This document shows, piece by piece, positions 26,506 to 35,210 of a stretch of DNA of 54,636 nt. Under the pieces are notes generated by a model. The model did no database searches, had not been told where the DNA came from, and saw only the letters and a program-made list of their open reading frames with translations. The position numbers and the translations under genes were made by a program. Origin of the DNA: Deltaproteobacteria bacterium. GTDB lineage: Bacteria; Desulfobacterota; JADFVX01. The stretch spans positions 1 to 54,636 of the forward strand of contig JAOUBX010000024.1 in assembly GCA_029860075.1 (NCBI GenBank). Direction: 5' to 3'. The stretch's first letter is position 1, and every line of letters begins with the position of its first letter.

Positions 26506-28650
26506 TTATAGCCTGATAAGGGTATTCTCTGCAAGTTCCATTGCCTTTTCTTTAAGTTTAAGGGCAAAGGGATCCTCATTTTTAAGGGCCTTTTCCATAT
26601 GATCCAGAATATCGTAATAAAGGTCCCAGGCTTCTTTCTCCCTCTCAAATATTTTCTTTAGACCGCCCTCTGCCGTCACTTTTTCAATGGCTGATTTGAG
26701 TTTTTTTGCGCCTGTATTGATGAGTTCAAGCCCTTTATAGCGTTCTTCCTCATTTTCATGGGCAAGGAAAGCGCCTGCCTTAAGGGCCAGGCGAAGAAAG
26801 GCGATATTTAAGGGAATAGGGCTGACAAAGCTCCCTGTAAAAGGGTTGATGACCTTTTTAATCTCTTCCGTACTCCATGGAAGGGCTCCGGCATAATATG
26901 AAAAGATAATGATTCGCTCGTAGTCTCCCACGAGTTTGCCTATTGCAGCGGCCTTGATGGCTTCCCCGGCGAAGGCCTCCTTGTCGTGGCGCATAATAAA
27001 ACCATCTTTATGAACATACCTGAGCGCCGGTTCTCCCCCGTCGTGGAAGAGTCGTGAGAGGATATAGGCCTGGTCTTCAGCCCTTCCTACAAAGGTGGGA
27101 GTAAAAGGGCGATGCTTCCTTAATGAATCTATAAGGATACCGTTTGTTCCGCCCGTAACGTGGATCCTGTGAATGCAGGACTTCCTGCCGTCTATCTCAT
27201 CGTCATAGCGGGTCATCATTTCGGCAACCGTTGAGAGCGCTTGTGGAACCCTGCTGCAAAAGAGCCTGTCCTCCCCTGTAAAAGGGGCCGGGGGAGGGGT
27301 AACGTCGGGTGTGAAGAGCGACTTTGCGATGTCTTTTTCATTAACCAGCGCCCCTGCAATCATCCCGAGAGAAAGGGCGTTGCCATCGCAGTCGGTCCCC
27401 CCGGCTCCCCAGAGGGGCGACATAAGGTGCTCAAAAGCGGACTCTCCGCTTTCATTAAGGAGGGCTTCATGGGGAAAGACCTGATCGAGATCGATTTTAA
27501 AGGTTGCCTTTACATGCGGGGCGATAAAAACCTGCCAGAAGGCGGTAATGGCCTTAAGGAAACTGTAATGCCTGCCGTACATGCCGTCAACACCGATAAT
27601 CTCTTTTAGCAAAAGGGCGCTATCTTCCTTTTCAGGCAGATATCTTTCTGCTGCTGGAATCAGTACCTGGTGGAGCAGTTTTGATGTGTCGGCCTCGGTA
27701 AAGAGGTAGACATTGAGGCCCGGCAGTTTATGGACCTTATTAAGTTCCCCTTCAATGTAATCTTTTGCCAGCCCCTGCAAGCCTTCGTGAGTGACAGAGA
27801 CTGAAAGGAGGCATGTCAACTCTGACGCTTCGTTCACATTCCCTCTTTTTTTTTCATGTTGCAGGGTCTCTGAAAGATGTCTGAGCCCATAAATAATTTC
27901 ATTTTTCTCAGGCTCTACTCCAATCTGAACAGGATGATCATACCAGAAGAGCTGATCTTCTCCGCTAACCTCATGGAGCGCTTTTTTCAGATTCTCCTCA
28001 AGATGAAGAGAGCCCAAATCAGTTTGTGATGAAGGGATGGTAATGAGGGCATTCGAAGTAAAAATGACTTCTGCGGCAACGTCTTTAACGGGATTTGGAT
28101 TGAGAAAATCTATCTTAACTTTTCTTTTTTCTCTGAGCGAAGCCTTTTGGGCCGTTTGCCGGTCAATAATAGAAACCGCCTCTGGATGAAAGAGGGACCA
28201 TAGTTTTTCCTGAAACTTTTGGCTGTCAGTCCGGTCTTCACCTTCCGGAAAATCTTTTAATAGGGATATTTCCTTATTATGGGCGAATTCCCTAAATTCA
28301 GCAGGCAGCCTTTCCAGGCCTTCTCTGTAGAAGGACGCAATATGTTTCCAGAGAGGATCGTATTCCATTTCTTTCAGGTAGGCAAGGGCCTCGCCGTAGC
28401 GGGGATGATTTTCCGCCGACAGGCAAATAAGAAAGGCCGCATTGAGGTTTCCGGGAATTGACAGGCGCCCCGATTCACCGGGATTGAACTGCTTTGAAAT
28501 ATTGATGCTGCAGGCGCCTTCTTTGGAATCATCTCCTATAAGAAGCGAGATGATGTTGTCATACCTTTTCCAGCCTGACTCCCCTGAAGTTGACTTTACC
28601 GCTTTATCTCCTGCTGTTTCATTTCCCATTTTCTTAATGTGCTCCCTCAT
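26506..28650 (-). CDS. Uncharacterised 714-residue protein with GT-A-like motifs
   Basis: I do not recognise a named family. The soluble protein has no signal peptide. FKIDLDQVFPHEAL near residue 388 has a DxD strand, GAGGTDCDGNALSLGMIAGAL is a glycine-rich region with acidic residues near 416-436, and FVGRAEDQAYILSRLF near residue 525 has the Arg-Ala-Glu-Asp pattern seen at the catalytic base of GT-A transferases. It ends with a helical C-terminus. A metal-dependent nucleotide-sugar transferase is possible but unproven. It is transcribed alone, with a probable promoter at 28796-28824 and a leader of about 140 bases. Confidence 0.6.
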   Translation of the reverse strand: MREHIKKMGNETAGDKAVKSTSGESGWKRYDNIISLLIGDDSKEGACSINISKQFNPGESGRLSIPGNLNAAFLICLSAENHPRYGEALAYLKEMEYDPLWKHIASFYREGLERLPAEFREFAHNKEISLLKDFPEGEDRTDSQKFQEKLWSLFHPEAVSIIDRQTAQKASLREKRKVKIDFLNPNPVKDVAAEVIFTSNALITIPSSQTDLGSLHLEENLKKALHEVSGEDQLFWYDHPVQIGVEPEKNEIIYGLRHLSETLQHEKKRGNVNEASELTCLLSVSVTHEGLQGLAKDYIEGELNKVHKLPGLNVYLFTEADTSKLLHQVLIPAAERYLPEKEDSALLLKEIIGVDGMYGRHYSFLKAITAFWQVFIAPHVKATFKIDLDQVFPHEALLNESGESAFEHLMSPLWGAGGTDCDGNALSLGMIAGALVNEKDIAKSLFTPDVTPPPAPFTGEDRLFCSRVPQALSTVAEMMTRYDDEIDGRKSCIHRIHVTGGTNGILIDSLRKHRPFTPTFVGRAEDQAYILSRLFHDGGEPALRYVHKDGFIMRHDKEAFAGEAIKAAAIGKLVGDYERIIIFSYYAGALPWSTEEIKKVINPFTGSFVSPIPLNIAFLRLALKAGAFLAHENEEERYKGLELINTGAKKLKSAIEKVTAEGGLKKIFEREKEAWDLYYDILDHMEKALKNEDPFALKLKEKAMELAENTLIRL

Positions 28651-28795
28651 GAAATTAATTGTGACCCCTCAGATCCATAAAAAGCGGTCAACGAAATAGT
28701 ACCATAAAGGAGGAAGGGGCTAAACTTTTTATTGCAATTAAATTTATGTTCTCCCATGCTAAAAATTGATTCTATTCCTTGCCGCCTCGATTGAT

Positions 28796-28824
28796 TGTAT
28801 AGCAGGCAATTATCAGCCAGTCAA
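28796..28824 (-). promoter_or_regulatory. Probable sigma-70 promoter for the 714-residue protein
   Basis: Read on the minus strand, TTGACT (28824-28819) and TATACA (28801-28796) are spaced by 17 bases and precede the gene by about 145 bases. This leaves the rest of the 28651-29324 gap for the control region of the divergent cytochrome operon. The region at 28850-29090 is AT-rich, and I see only a TTTCAT/ATGAAA inverted repeat (28991-29008) in it. Confidence 0.5.
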
Positions 28825-29104
28825 TTTAATAAGGTGATTTATGTCGTGACAAAAGGTTTTTGTTATGTTATGTTTCCGCTTCTTTTGGTGAAGCCATAAA
28901 AAAATCGTTTTTTTAGGGTATTTTTACGCCGGCAATGGCGACATTTATTGATATGGGCGCCTGTTTTTTTATCGGCAGGGTTTGAATTTTTTTCATGATT
29001 ATATGAAATTTATTCTATATAAATTGTTTTTTTTGTGCTGAAAAAAACAGGTGGAATTTTAAATAAATCAGATATTACAAGCAACGAGAGGGACAGGTCA
29101 CTTG

Positions 29105-29120
29105 CGGCATTCTTTTTGCT
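29105..29120 (+). promoter_or_regulatory. Sigma-54-type promoter for the cytochrome operon
   Basis: cGGCATTCTTTTTGCT matches the sigma-54 consensus TGGCAC-N5-TTGCW at GGCA and TTGCT, with GG and GC exactly ten bases apart. A start site near 29131 would lie just upstream of the riboswitch. No good sigma-70 boxes fit the same position. The TTTCAT/ATGAAA inverted repeat at 28991-29008, about 125 bases upstream, is a candidate activator site. The match is by eye. Confidence 0.5.
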
Positions 29121-29156
29121 TAATGAAATTTAGATGTTTTTGGGCTAATCAAAAAA

Positions 29157-29265
29157 CACTCTGCTCAGAGCAAACCCTGGGAAACCTTGGGGCGCAGAGC
29201 AACGGGGCTAAAGAAAGGATGAGATAAATTTATTCTCTCTTCTTTCCATGTCTGCCGGGCCGCCA
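29157..29265 (+). promoter_or_regulatory. GEMM-I riboswitch, likely 3',3'-cGAMP-selective subclass
   Basis: Conserved GEMM-I blocks occur in order: AGAGCAAACC (29167-29176), a GAAA tetraloop (29181-29184), GGGGCGCAGAGC (29189-29200), ACGGGGCTAAAG (29202-29213), a variable hairpin closed by GAAAG/CTTTC (29213-29246), and GCCGGGCCGCC (29254-29264). On Vc2 numbering, A47 falls at 29196 and C92 at 29263. The residue equivalent to G20 is A29169 (CAGAGC instead of CAGGGC). That substitution marks the GEMM-Ib class from Geobacter relatives, which prefers 3',3'-cGAMP to c-di-GMP. The stem closing the tetraloop has two mismatches. Confidence 0.82.
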
Positions 29266-29291
29266 GAGATAATTCTTTGGCGGCTTTTTTT
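29259..29291 (+). terminator. Intrinsic terminator forming the riboswitch expression platform
   Basis: An 11-bp stem (29259-29269 with 29274-29284, one G-U pair), a TAAT loop and seven T residues (29285-29291) form a strong intrinsic terminator. Its left arm reuses the last six bases of the aptamer, including the ligand-contacting C at 29263. Ligand-bound aptamer and terminator cannot form together, which predicts transcription ON with ligand. Confidence 0.88.
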
Positions 29292-29324
29292 GTTGCCATA
29301 ATATGAAAATGTGGAGGACATGAG

Positions 29325-30296
29325 ATGATAACGACTCTTAAATTAAAAGCAAAGACGCCTCTTTTGACGCCAAACTACCCTTCCCGGGGAAAAGAAGAAA
29401 AAGCATCATCACAGAAAAAGGCTTTTTCTTTTGAGAAGTTTCTCGCCTTTATGGCCCTGTACACTATTGTTATTTTTACCTATGAAGGACTAACGGAAAA
29501 ATATATTCCTCAAATAAGTATTTTAAAACTTCTGCATTCCCATGATTTGCTTCTGGGCTATTCCATCGAATATGGGCCGAGCAAGGGAATCTGGATTGAT
29601 CTCGGTTGGGCCGGTTCTATCATGATGATGGTCATGATGTTTTACAGTGTAAGAAAGCGGGTGTCCATTTTTCGATCCTTCGGTTCTTTGCGTAAATGGC
29701 TTTCTTTTCATATGCTGTTGGGAATTTTAGGCCCTATTCTTATCACCTTTCATACGACGTTCAAGTTTAACGGTCTCGTTGCCACCAGTTTCTGGTGCAT
29801 GATCATCACCATGATTTTCGGGATTTTGGGGCGATACATTTACGTGCAGATTCCCCGAAATATTTCCGGCGCCGAACTGGAGGTCAGTGACATTGAAGAA
29901 TCAGTGCAATCTCTTAGCCTCAGCCTGGACAAAAATCTGGGACATGACAAGCTTCTCAGCCTGATGAAAATGATAGATTCGGGAGAGGAAGATATGGAAA
30001 AGCTTTCCCCGCCTTATATTCTTTTTCTCATGATGAAGATGGATATTAAAAATAAGTTTAAGCTCATTTTTCTGAAAAAAAGACTAAGATCAGACTTTCA
30101 GATGAGCGGAAAATTACAAAAGGAAGTTATCGACCAGCTAAAAAAGAGAGCAAGCCTTATTAGAAAAAAGCGGCTTCTGGCAACTTCACACAAGCTGTTG
30201 CATTATTGGCACGTATTTCATATCCCACTGGCTATCGTCATGTTTTTGATCATGTTTATCCATATCTGTGTTCACTTTCTCTTTCGTTCCGTCTGA
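29325..30296 (+). CDS. Di-heme cytochrome b-like membrane protein
   Basis: This 323-residue protein has about five membrane helices (roughly 37-56, 91-109, 124-146, 151-175 and 295-320). It has a soluble segment at about 180-285. Histidine pairs in two helices have matched spacing: H129/H143 and H299/H313, both H-x13-H. This is the classical arrangement for two stacked b hemes, as in cytochrome b/b6 or b561 folds. A strong GGAGG lies seven bases before the ATG. As first gene after the riboswitch it is a candidate quinol oxidase feeding the multiheme cytochrome; it has no close named family that I recognise. Confidence 0.75.
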   Translation: MITTLKLKAKTPLLTPNYPSRGKEEKASSQKKAFSFEKFLAFMALYTIVIFTYEGLTEKYIPQISILKLLHSHDLLLGYSIEYGPSKGIWIDLGWAGSIMMMVMMFYSVRKRVSIFRSFGSLRKWLSFHMLLGILGPILITFHTTFKFNGLVATSFWCMIITMIFGILGRYIYVQIPRNISGAELEVSDIEESVQSLSLSLDKNLGHDKLLSLMKMIDSGEEDMEKLSPPYILFLMMKMDIKNKFKLIFLKKRLRSDFQMSGKLQKEVIDQLKKRASLIRKKRLLATSHKLLHYWHVFHIPLAIVMFLIMFIHICVHFLFRSV

Positions 30297-30354
30297 TAAG
30301 CAGAACGGACATTTACCCCGTTACAGTCGAATTTTTTTATCTTGTGGAGTGTAA

Positions 30355-33300
30355 ATGAAGTCATTTTTCTTTATCATCCTTTTTCTTTTTATCCATACGG
30401 AGCTTCAGGCCGAAGACCTGGGATCGCTTATCAGTCCGGGCAAGCTGGCTAAATCCCATGAAAAGTACGATGCCATCAAGAGTTGTACCAAATGCCATAA
30501 ACTGGGAGGGGGAGTGCCCGATCAAAAGTGCCTCAATTGCCACGAAAAGCTGGACAAGCTCATTAGAAACAAAAAAAGTATCCATGCGCGATACAGCGAT
30601 CCCTGCATCCAGTGTCATGGTGACCATAAAGGACGCAACTATAAGCTGATTTCCCTTGATGAGAAAAAATTTGACCATAATCAGACGGGATATAAACTGG
30701 AAGAAAGACATGGCGAGATTGCCTGCAAAAAATGCCATAAAAAGAAAAATACTTTTCGTGGTCTAAAGGCAGACTGCCTCTCCTGTCATAAGAATTATCA
30801 TAAAGGCCGCTTAAAAAAGGATTGCTTGAGCTGTCACAATTTCAGAGACTGGAAAGAGACGGAGAAATTCGATCATAACAGAGACGCTGCTTATAAACTG
30901 ACGGGCTTGCATTTAAAAGTTAAATGCAAGGATTGCCACCGAAAAAACAGGTATAAGATCAAACATTTTAAACGATGCGATTCCTGCCATAAAAATCCGC
31001 ATAAAAAGGAAAAAATCACAAAGAAAAAATTATGCAGAGAATGCCATGTTACCGGGGGGTGGAAGGTCGTAAAAATAAACCATTCAAAAACGAAATATCC
31101 CTTAACAGGAAAACATAAGAAAGTTGCTTGCGGGAAATGCCATAAAAAAAAGAAAATTACCGGAATTCCATTTGATACCTGCAATTCATCATATTGTCAT
31201 AAAAACCCTCATGGGAAGCAGTTTAAGGGCCAAAAATGTGACGATTGTCATACCACCAGGCGGTGGAGCCCCTCTCTCTTTCGTCATGGTTCCAGTTATT
31301 ATAAAGGATTTAAGCTAAAAGGCAGGCATAGAAAAACATCTTGTGAAAAGTGTCATAAAAAAGGCCGTTACAGAGGTCTGAAATATGGCAGCTGTGTCAC
31401 CTCCGACTGTCACAGAGATCCCCATAGAAAGCAATTTAAAGGCCAAAAATGTACGAACTGCCATTCGGAAAAGCGGTGGAAACCTTCTCATTTTGACCAT
31501 AATTCCAAAAGGTACAAAGGTTTCAAGCTGGAAGGAAAGCACCTGAAGACAAAATGCAACAGGTGCCATTTTAAAGGAAAGTACAGGAAAACTTCATCCA
31601 GGTGCTATAGCTGCCATAAGAAGGATGATATTCATAAAAAAGCATTAGGGAAGACCTGCGGTAAATGTCATAACGCTGCCGATTGGAAAAAAAGTTTTTT
31701 TGATCATAACAAACAGAGTGAATTTCCCCTTATTGGAAAGCACAAAACAGTCAAATGTAAAAAGTGCCATAAAAATAAAAGGTATCAGTCAAAAAAGAAA
31801 AAGTGCGCTCATTGCCACAAGGATATTCACAAAGGTGAATTTAAGGGTGCATGCAATGTTTGCCATACGCAGTATGACTGGCAGCCTAAAAAATATCCTC
31901 ATGGCGATAAAACAGGGTTCTTTTTAAAAGGTGTTCACAGAGACCTTATTTGTATTGATTGCCATAAAACTAAGGGCTCATTTAAAAACCTGAGGAGAGA
32001 ATGCAGCCGCTGCCATGAAGACCCTCATTTTAATCAATTTGGAAGGCTCAGTTGCAGTGAATGCCACGGAGAATTCACATGGGCCCCGACGGCGTTCAAC
32101 CATAGCAAAACCATTTATCCCTTAATGGGAAACCACCGTTTGGCTGAATGTGATAGCTGTCATAGCAACGGTCTCTATAAAGCGACTACCCGAAGATGCA
32201 TCAGTTGTCATGAAAGCCAATACATGGCTGCCCCCAATCACCTCAGTGACGGCTACAGTCAGGATTGTACCCATTGTCATTTTGTAAATTTTATCGGCTG
32301 GGGTTTCAGGCATGAACCTGTGAGCACGGGCTGCTCCTCCTGCCATATTAATTCAAGCAATCCACCCAAACCGGCAGACCATAACGCCAATAACTGGGTG
32401 ACCTGTGAAGATTGCCACAAATCGACAGCGCTGTGGACCTTTACGCATTCTTCAAAGGGCGGCGGCTGTTCCTTATGCCATCTTGACTACAGCACTCCCC
32501 CCAAGCCGGAAAGCCATAGGATAAACAATCTCACCGTCTGTGAGGATTGTCATCAATCAACAGCTACCTGGGCATCGGCCCATCCTTCAGTGAGCGGGGG
32601 CTGCTCCTCCTGTCATCTTAACAGCAGCACTCCGCCTAAACCGGCCAGTCATAGCATAAACAACCTGACCACCTGTGAGGATTGTCACCAATCAACCTTA
32701 ACCTGGGCAACAACTCATCAGTCCGTCAGTACGGGCTGTTCCGCCTGCCACCTTGGTTACAGCAATCCGCCCATAACGGCAAAGCATACCACCTACAACT
32801 GGGTAAGCTGTGAGAATTGTCATCAATCGACGGCACTGTGGACTTTTACTCATCCTGCGGCGGCTACAGGCTGTTCCTTATGCCATCTTGACTACAGCAC
32901 TCCCCCCAAGCCGGCCAGTCATAGCATAAACAACCTGACCCTTTGTGAGGATTGCCATCAATCAACGGCTACCTGGGCATCGGCCCATCCTTCAGTGAGC
33001 GGGGGCTGCTCCTCCTGTCATCTTAACAGCAGCACTCCTCCTAAACCGGCCAGTCATAGCATAAACAACCTGACCACCTGTGAGGATTGTCACCTGTCAA
33101 CCTTAACCTGGACAACAGCACATCAGTCCGTCAGTACGGGCTGTTCCGCCTGCCACCTTGGCTACAGCAACCCGCCCAGGACGGCAAAGCACACAAGCCA
33201 AAACTGGGTGACCTGTGAGGAATGCCACAAATCAACGACGCTGTGGACCTTTGCTCATCCTGCGGCCGGTACGGGCTGTTCCTCCTGCCATCTTGACTAC

Positions 33301-35199
33301 AGCAATCCGCCCAAAACGGCAAAGCATACCAGCCATAACTGGGTGACTTGTGAGGAATGCCACAAATCGACGGCGCTGTGGACCTTTGCTCATCCTGCGG
33401 CCGGCACGGGCTGTTCCTCCTGTCATCTTGACTACAGTAATCCTCCCAGGACGGCAAAGCATACCAGCCAAAACTGGGTGACCTGTGAGGAATGCCACAA
33501 ATTAACGACGCTGTGGACCTTTGCTCATCCTGCGGCCGGTACGGGCTGTTCCACCTGCCATCTTGACTACAGCAATCCGCCCAAAACGGCAAAGCATACC
33601 AGCCAAAACTGGGTGACCTGTGAGGAATGCCACAAATCGACGGCACTGTGGACCTTTACTCATCCTGCGGCCGGTACGGGCTGTTCCTCCTGTCATCTTG
33701 ACTACAGTAATCCTCCCAGGACGGCAAAGCATACCACCCATAACTGGGTGACTTGTGAGGAATGCCACAAATCGACGGCACTGTGGACCTTTACTCATCC
33801 TGCAGCCGGTACGGGCTGTTCCTCCTGTCATCTTGACTACAGCAATCCTCCCAAAACGGCAAAGCATACCAGCCAAAACTGGGTGACCTGTGAAGAATGC
33901 CACAAATCGACGGCGCTGTGGACCTTTACCCATTCTTCAAATGGTACGGGGTGTTCCTTATGCCATATTGATTACAGTACTCCGCCCAGGACGGCAAAGC
34001 ATACCACCCAAAACTGGGTGACCTGTGAGGAATGCCACAAATCGACGGCGCTGTGGACCTTTACCCATCCTTCAGTGAGCACGGGTTGTTCCACCTGTCA
34101 TATTGACTACAGCAACCCGCCTAAATCGGCAAGCCACACAAGTAATAACTGGGTCACTTGCGAGGAATGCCACAAATCAACGGTAATTTGGAGTTTTACG
34201 CATTCTGCAAATGGCACGGGCTGTTCCTTATGCCATATTGCGTACAGCACTCCCCCCAAGCCGGCCAGTCATACCATAAACAACCTGACCGTCTGTGAAG
34301 ATTGCCACCAGTCAACGACGACCTGGACGACAGCCCATCCTTCAGTGAGCACGGGCTGTTCCTCCTGTCACCTTAACTACAGCAATCCGCCCAAAACGGC
34401 AAAACACACAAGCCGTAACTGGGTGACCTGTGAGGAATGCCATCAATCGACGGCGCTCTGGACTTTTGCCCATCCTTCAGTCACTGCGGGCTGCTCTTCC
34501 TGTCACCTTGACTACAGTAATCCCCCCAGGACGGCAAAGCATACTACCTACAACTGGGTGACCTGTGAGAATTGTCACCAATCGACGGCGCTCTGGACTT
34601 TTGCCCATCCTTCAGTGAGCACGGGCTGTTCCTCCTGCCATCTTGACTACAGCAACCCGCCTAAATCGGCAAGCCACACAAGTAATAACTGGGTCACTTG
34701 CGAGGAATGCCACAAATCGACGGTAATTTGGAGTTTTACGCATTCTGCAAATGGCACGGGCTGTTCCTTATGCCATATTGCGTACAGCACTCCCCCCAAG
34801 CCGGCCAGTCATACCATAAACAACCTGACTCTTTGTGAGGATTGCCACCAGTCAACGACAACCTGGACGACAGCGCACCCGCCGGCCGGTACGGGCTGCG
34901 CCTCCTGTCACCTTAACTACAGCAATCCGCCCAGGTCGGTAAATCATACCACCTACAACTGGGTAACCTGTGAGGATTGTCATCGCTCAACGGCTTCATG
35001 GGCGTTTACCCACCCTCCAACGAGTTTCCCTTTGAATCATAACGGGACAAATCCAAATGACTGCGGGGCATGCCATCCCGGCGGCGCATTCACGAATAGC
35101 GGTGGATGTGTTGAATGCCATCAGGCAGAAGGAGCAAAAGTTCATAAAACTACTTTAAATTCCCGCTGTTTAAGCTGCCACACGACAGGAAAACCCTAG
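30355..35199 (+). CDS. Giant secreted multiheme c-type cytochrome (about 70 hemes)
   Basis: This 1614-residue protein has a signal peptide (residues 1-19, cut after LQA). I count 68 CXXCH motifs plus two CX4CH motifs. Residues about 40-655 hold nine Lys-rich three-heme modules (about 62 residues; pattern G-x-H-x4-CxxCH, CxxCHxxxH, CxxCH, W), similar to triheme c7 arrays. Residues 684-1540 hold 19 units of exactly 45 residues, each with CE[DEN]CH and CS[SLAT]CH plus two further conserved His (THP/AHP and KHT/SHT), enough for bis-His ligation of both hemes. A short three-heme tail follows. It has no membrane anchor. A role in long-range extracellular electron transfer is inferred from heme number and operon. 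Confidence 0.93.
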   Translation: MKSFFFIILFLFIHTELQAEDLGSLISPGKLAKSHEKYDAIKSCTKCHKLGGGVPDQKCLNCHEKLDKLIRNKKSIHARYSDPCIQCHGDHKGRNYKLISLDEKKFDHNQTGYKLEERHGEIACKKCHKKKNTFRGLKADCLSCHKNYHKGRLKKDCLSCHNFRDWKETEKFDHNRDAAYKLTGLHLKVKCKDCHRKNRYKIKHFKRCDSCHKNPHKKEKITKKKLCRECHVTGGWKVVKINHSKTKYPLTGKHKKVACGKCHKKKKITGIPFDTCNSSYCHKNPHGKQFKGQKCDDCHTTRRWSPSLFRHGSSYYKGFKLKGRHRKTSCEKCHKKGRYRGLKYGSCVTSDCHRDPHRKQFKGQKCTNCHSEKRWKPSHFDHNSKRYKGFKLEGKHLKTKCNRCHFKGKYRKTSSRCYSCHKKDDIHKKALGKTCGKCHNAADWKKSFFDHNKQSEFPLIGKHKTVKCKKCHKNKRYQSKKKKCAHCHKDIHKGEFKGACNVCHTQYDWQPKKYPHGDKTGFFLKGVHRDLICIDCHKTKGSFKNLRRECSRCHEDPHFNQFGRLSCSECHGEFTWAPTAFNHSKTIYPLMGNHRLAECDSCHSNGLYKATTRRCISCHESQYMAAPNHLSDGYSQDCTHCHFVNFIGWGFRHEPVSTGCSSCHINSSNPPKPADHNANNWVTCEDCHKSTALWTFTHSSKGGGCSLCHLDYSTPPKPESHRINNLTVCEDCHQSTATWASAHPSVSGGCSSCHLNSSTPPKPASHSINNLTTCEDCHQSTLTWATTHQSVSTGCSACHLGYSNPPITAKHTTYNWVSCENCHQSTALWTFTHPAAATGCSLCHLDYSTPPKPASHSINNLTLCEDCHQSTATWASAHPSVSGGCSSCHLNSSTPPKPASHSINNLTTCEDCHLSTLTWTTAHQSVSTGCSACHLGYSNPPRTAKHTSQNWVTCEECHKSTTLWTFAHPAAGTGCSSCHLDYSNPPKTAKHTSHNWVTCEECHKSTALWTFAHPAAGTGCSSCHLDYSNPPRTAKHTSQNWVTCEECHKLTTLWTFAHPAAGTGCSTCHLDYSNPPKTAKHTSQNWVTCEECHKSTALWTFTHPAAGTGCSSCHLDYSNPPRTAKHTTHNWVTCEECHKSTALWTFTHPAAGTGCSSCHLDYSNPPKTAKHTSQNWVTCEECHKSTALWTFTHSSNGTGCSLCHIDYSTPPRTAKHTTQNWVTCEECHKSTALWTFTHPSVSTGCSTCHIDYSNPPKSASHTSNNWVTCEECHKSTVIWSFTHSANGTGCSLCHIAYSTPPKPASHTINNLTVCEDCHQSTTTWTTAHPSVSTGCSSCHLNYSNPPKTAKHTSRNWVTCEECHQSTALWTFAHPSVTAGCSSCHLDYSNPPRTAKHTTYNWVTCENCHQSTALWTFAHPSVSTGCSSCHLDYSNPPKSASHTSNNWVTCEECHKSTVIWSFTHSANGTGCSLCHIAYSTPPKPASHTINNLTLCEDCHQSTTTWTTAHPPAGTGCASCHLNYSNPPRSVNHTTYNWVTCEDCHRSTASWAFTHPPTSFPLNHNGTNPNDCGACHPGGAFTNSGGCVECHQAEGAKVHKTTLNSRCLSCHTTGKP
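32404..34968 (+). repeat. 135-bp coding tandem repeat, 19 exact-period units
   Basis: The TGT codon opening the CE[DEN]CH motif recurs every 135 bases from 32404 to 34969, 19 periods without an indel. Neighbouring units around 33190-33960 are nearly identical, while outer units differ more. This is recent duplication inside the cytochrome gene. The copy number could vary between strains or be misassembled from short reads. Confidence 0.93.
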
Positions 35200-35210
35200 A
35201 GAACAGCTTT

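Noticed and set aside
33131..33933. Minus-strand open frames of 88-171 codons in the cytochrome gene
   Set aside because: They mirror the coding repeat in antisense, have repetitive Arg/Cys-rich products, and lack ribosome sites.
32404..34968. CRISPR-like or satellite array of regular repeats
   Set aside because: The period is 135 bases, always in frame, with no unique spacers; it is the coding repeat of the cytochrome.
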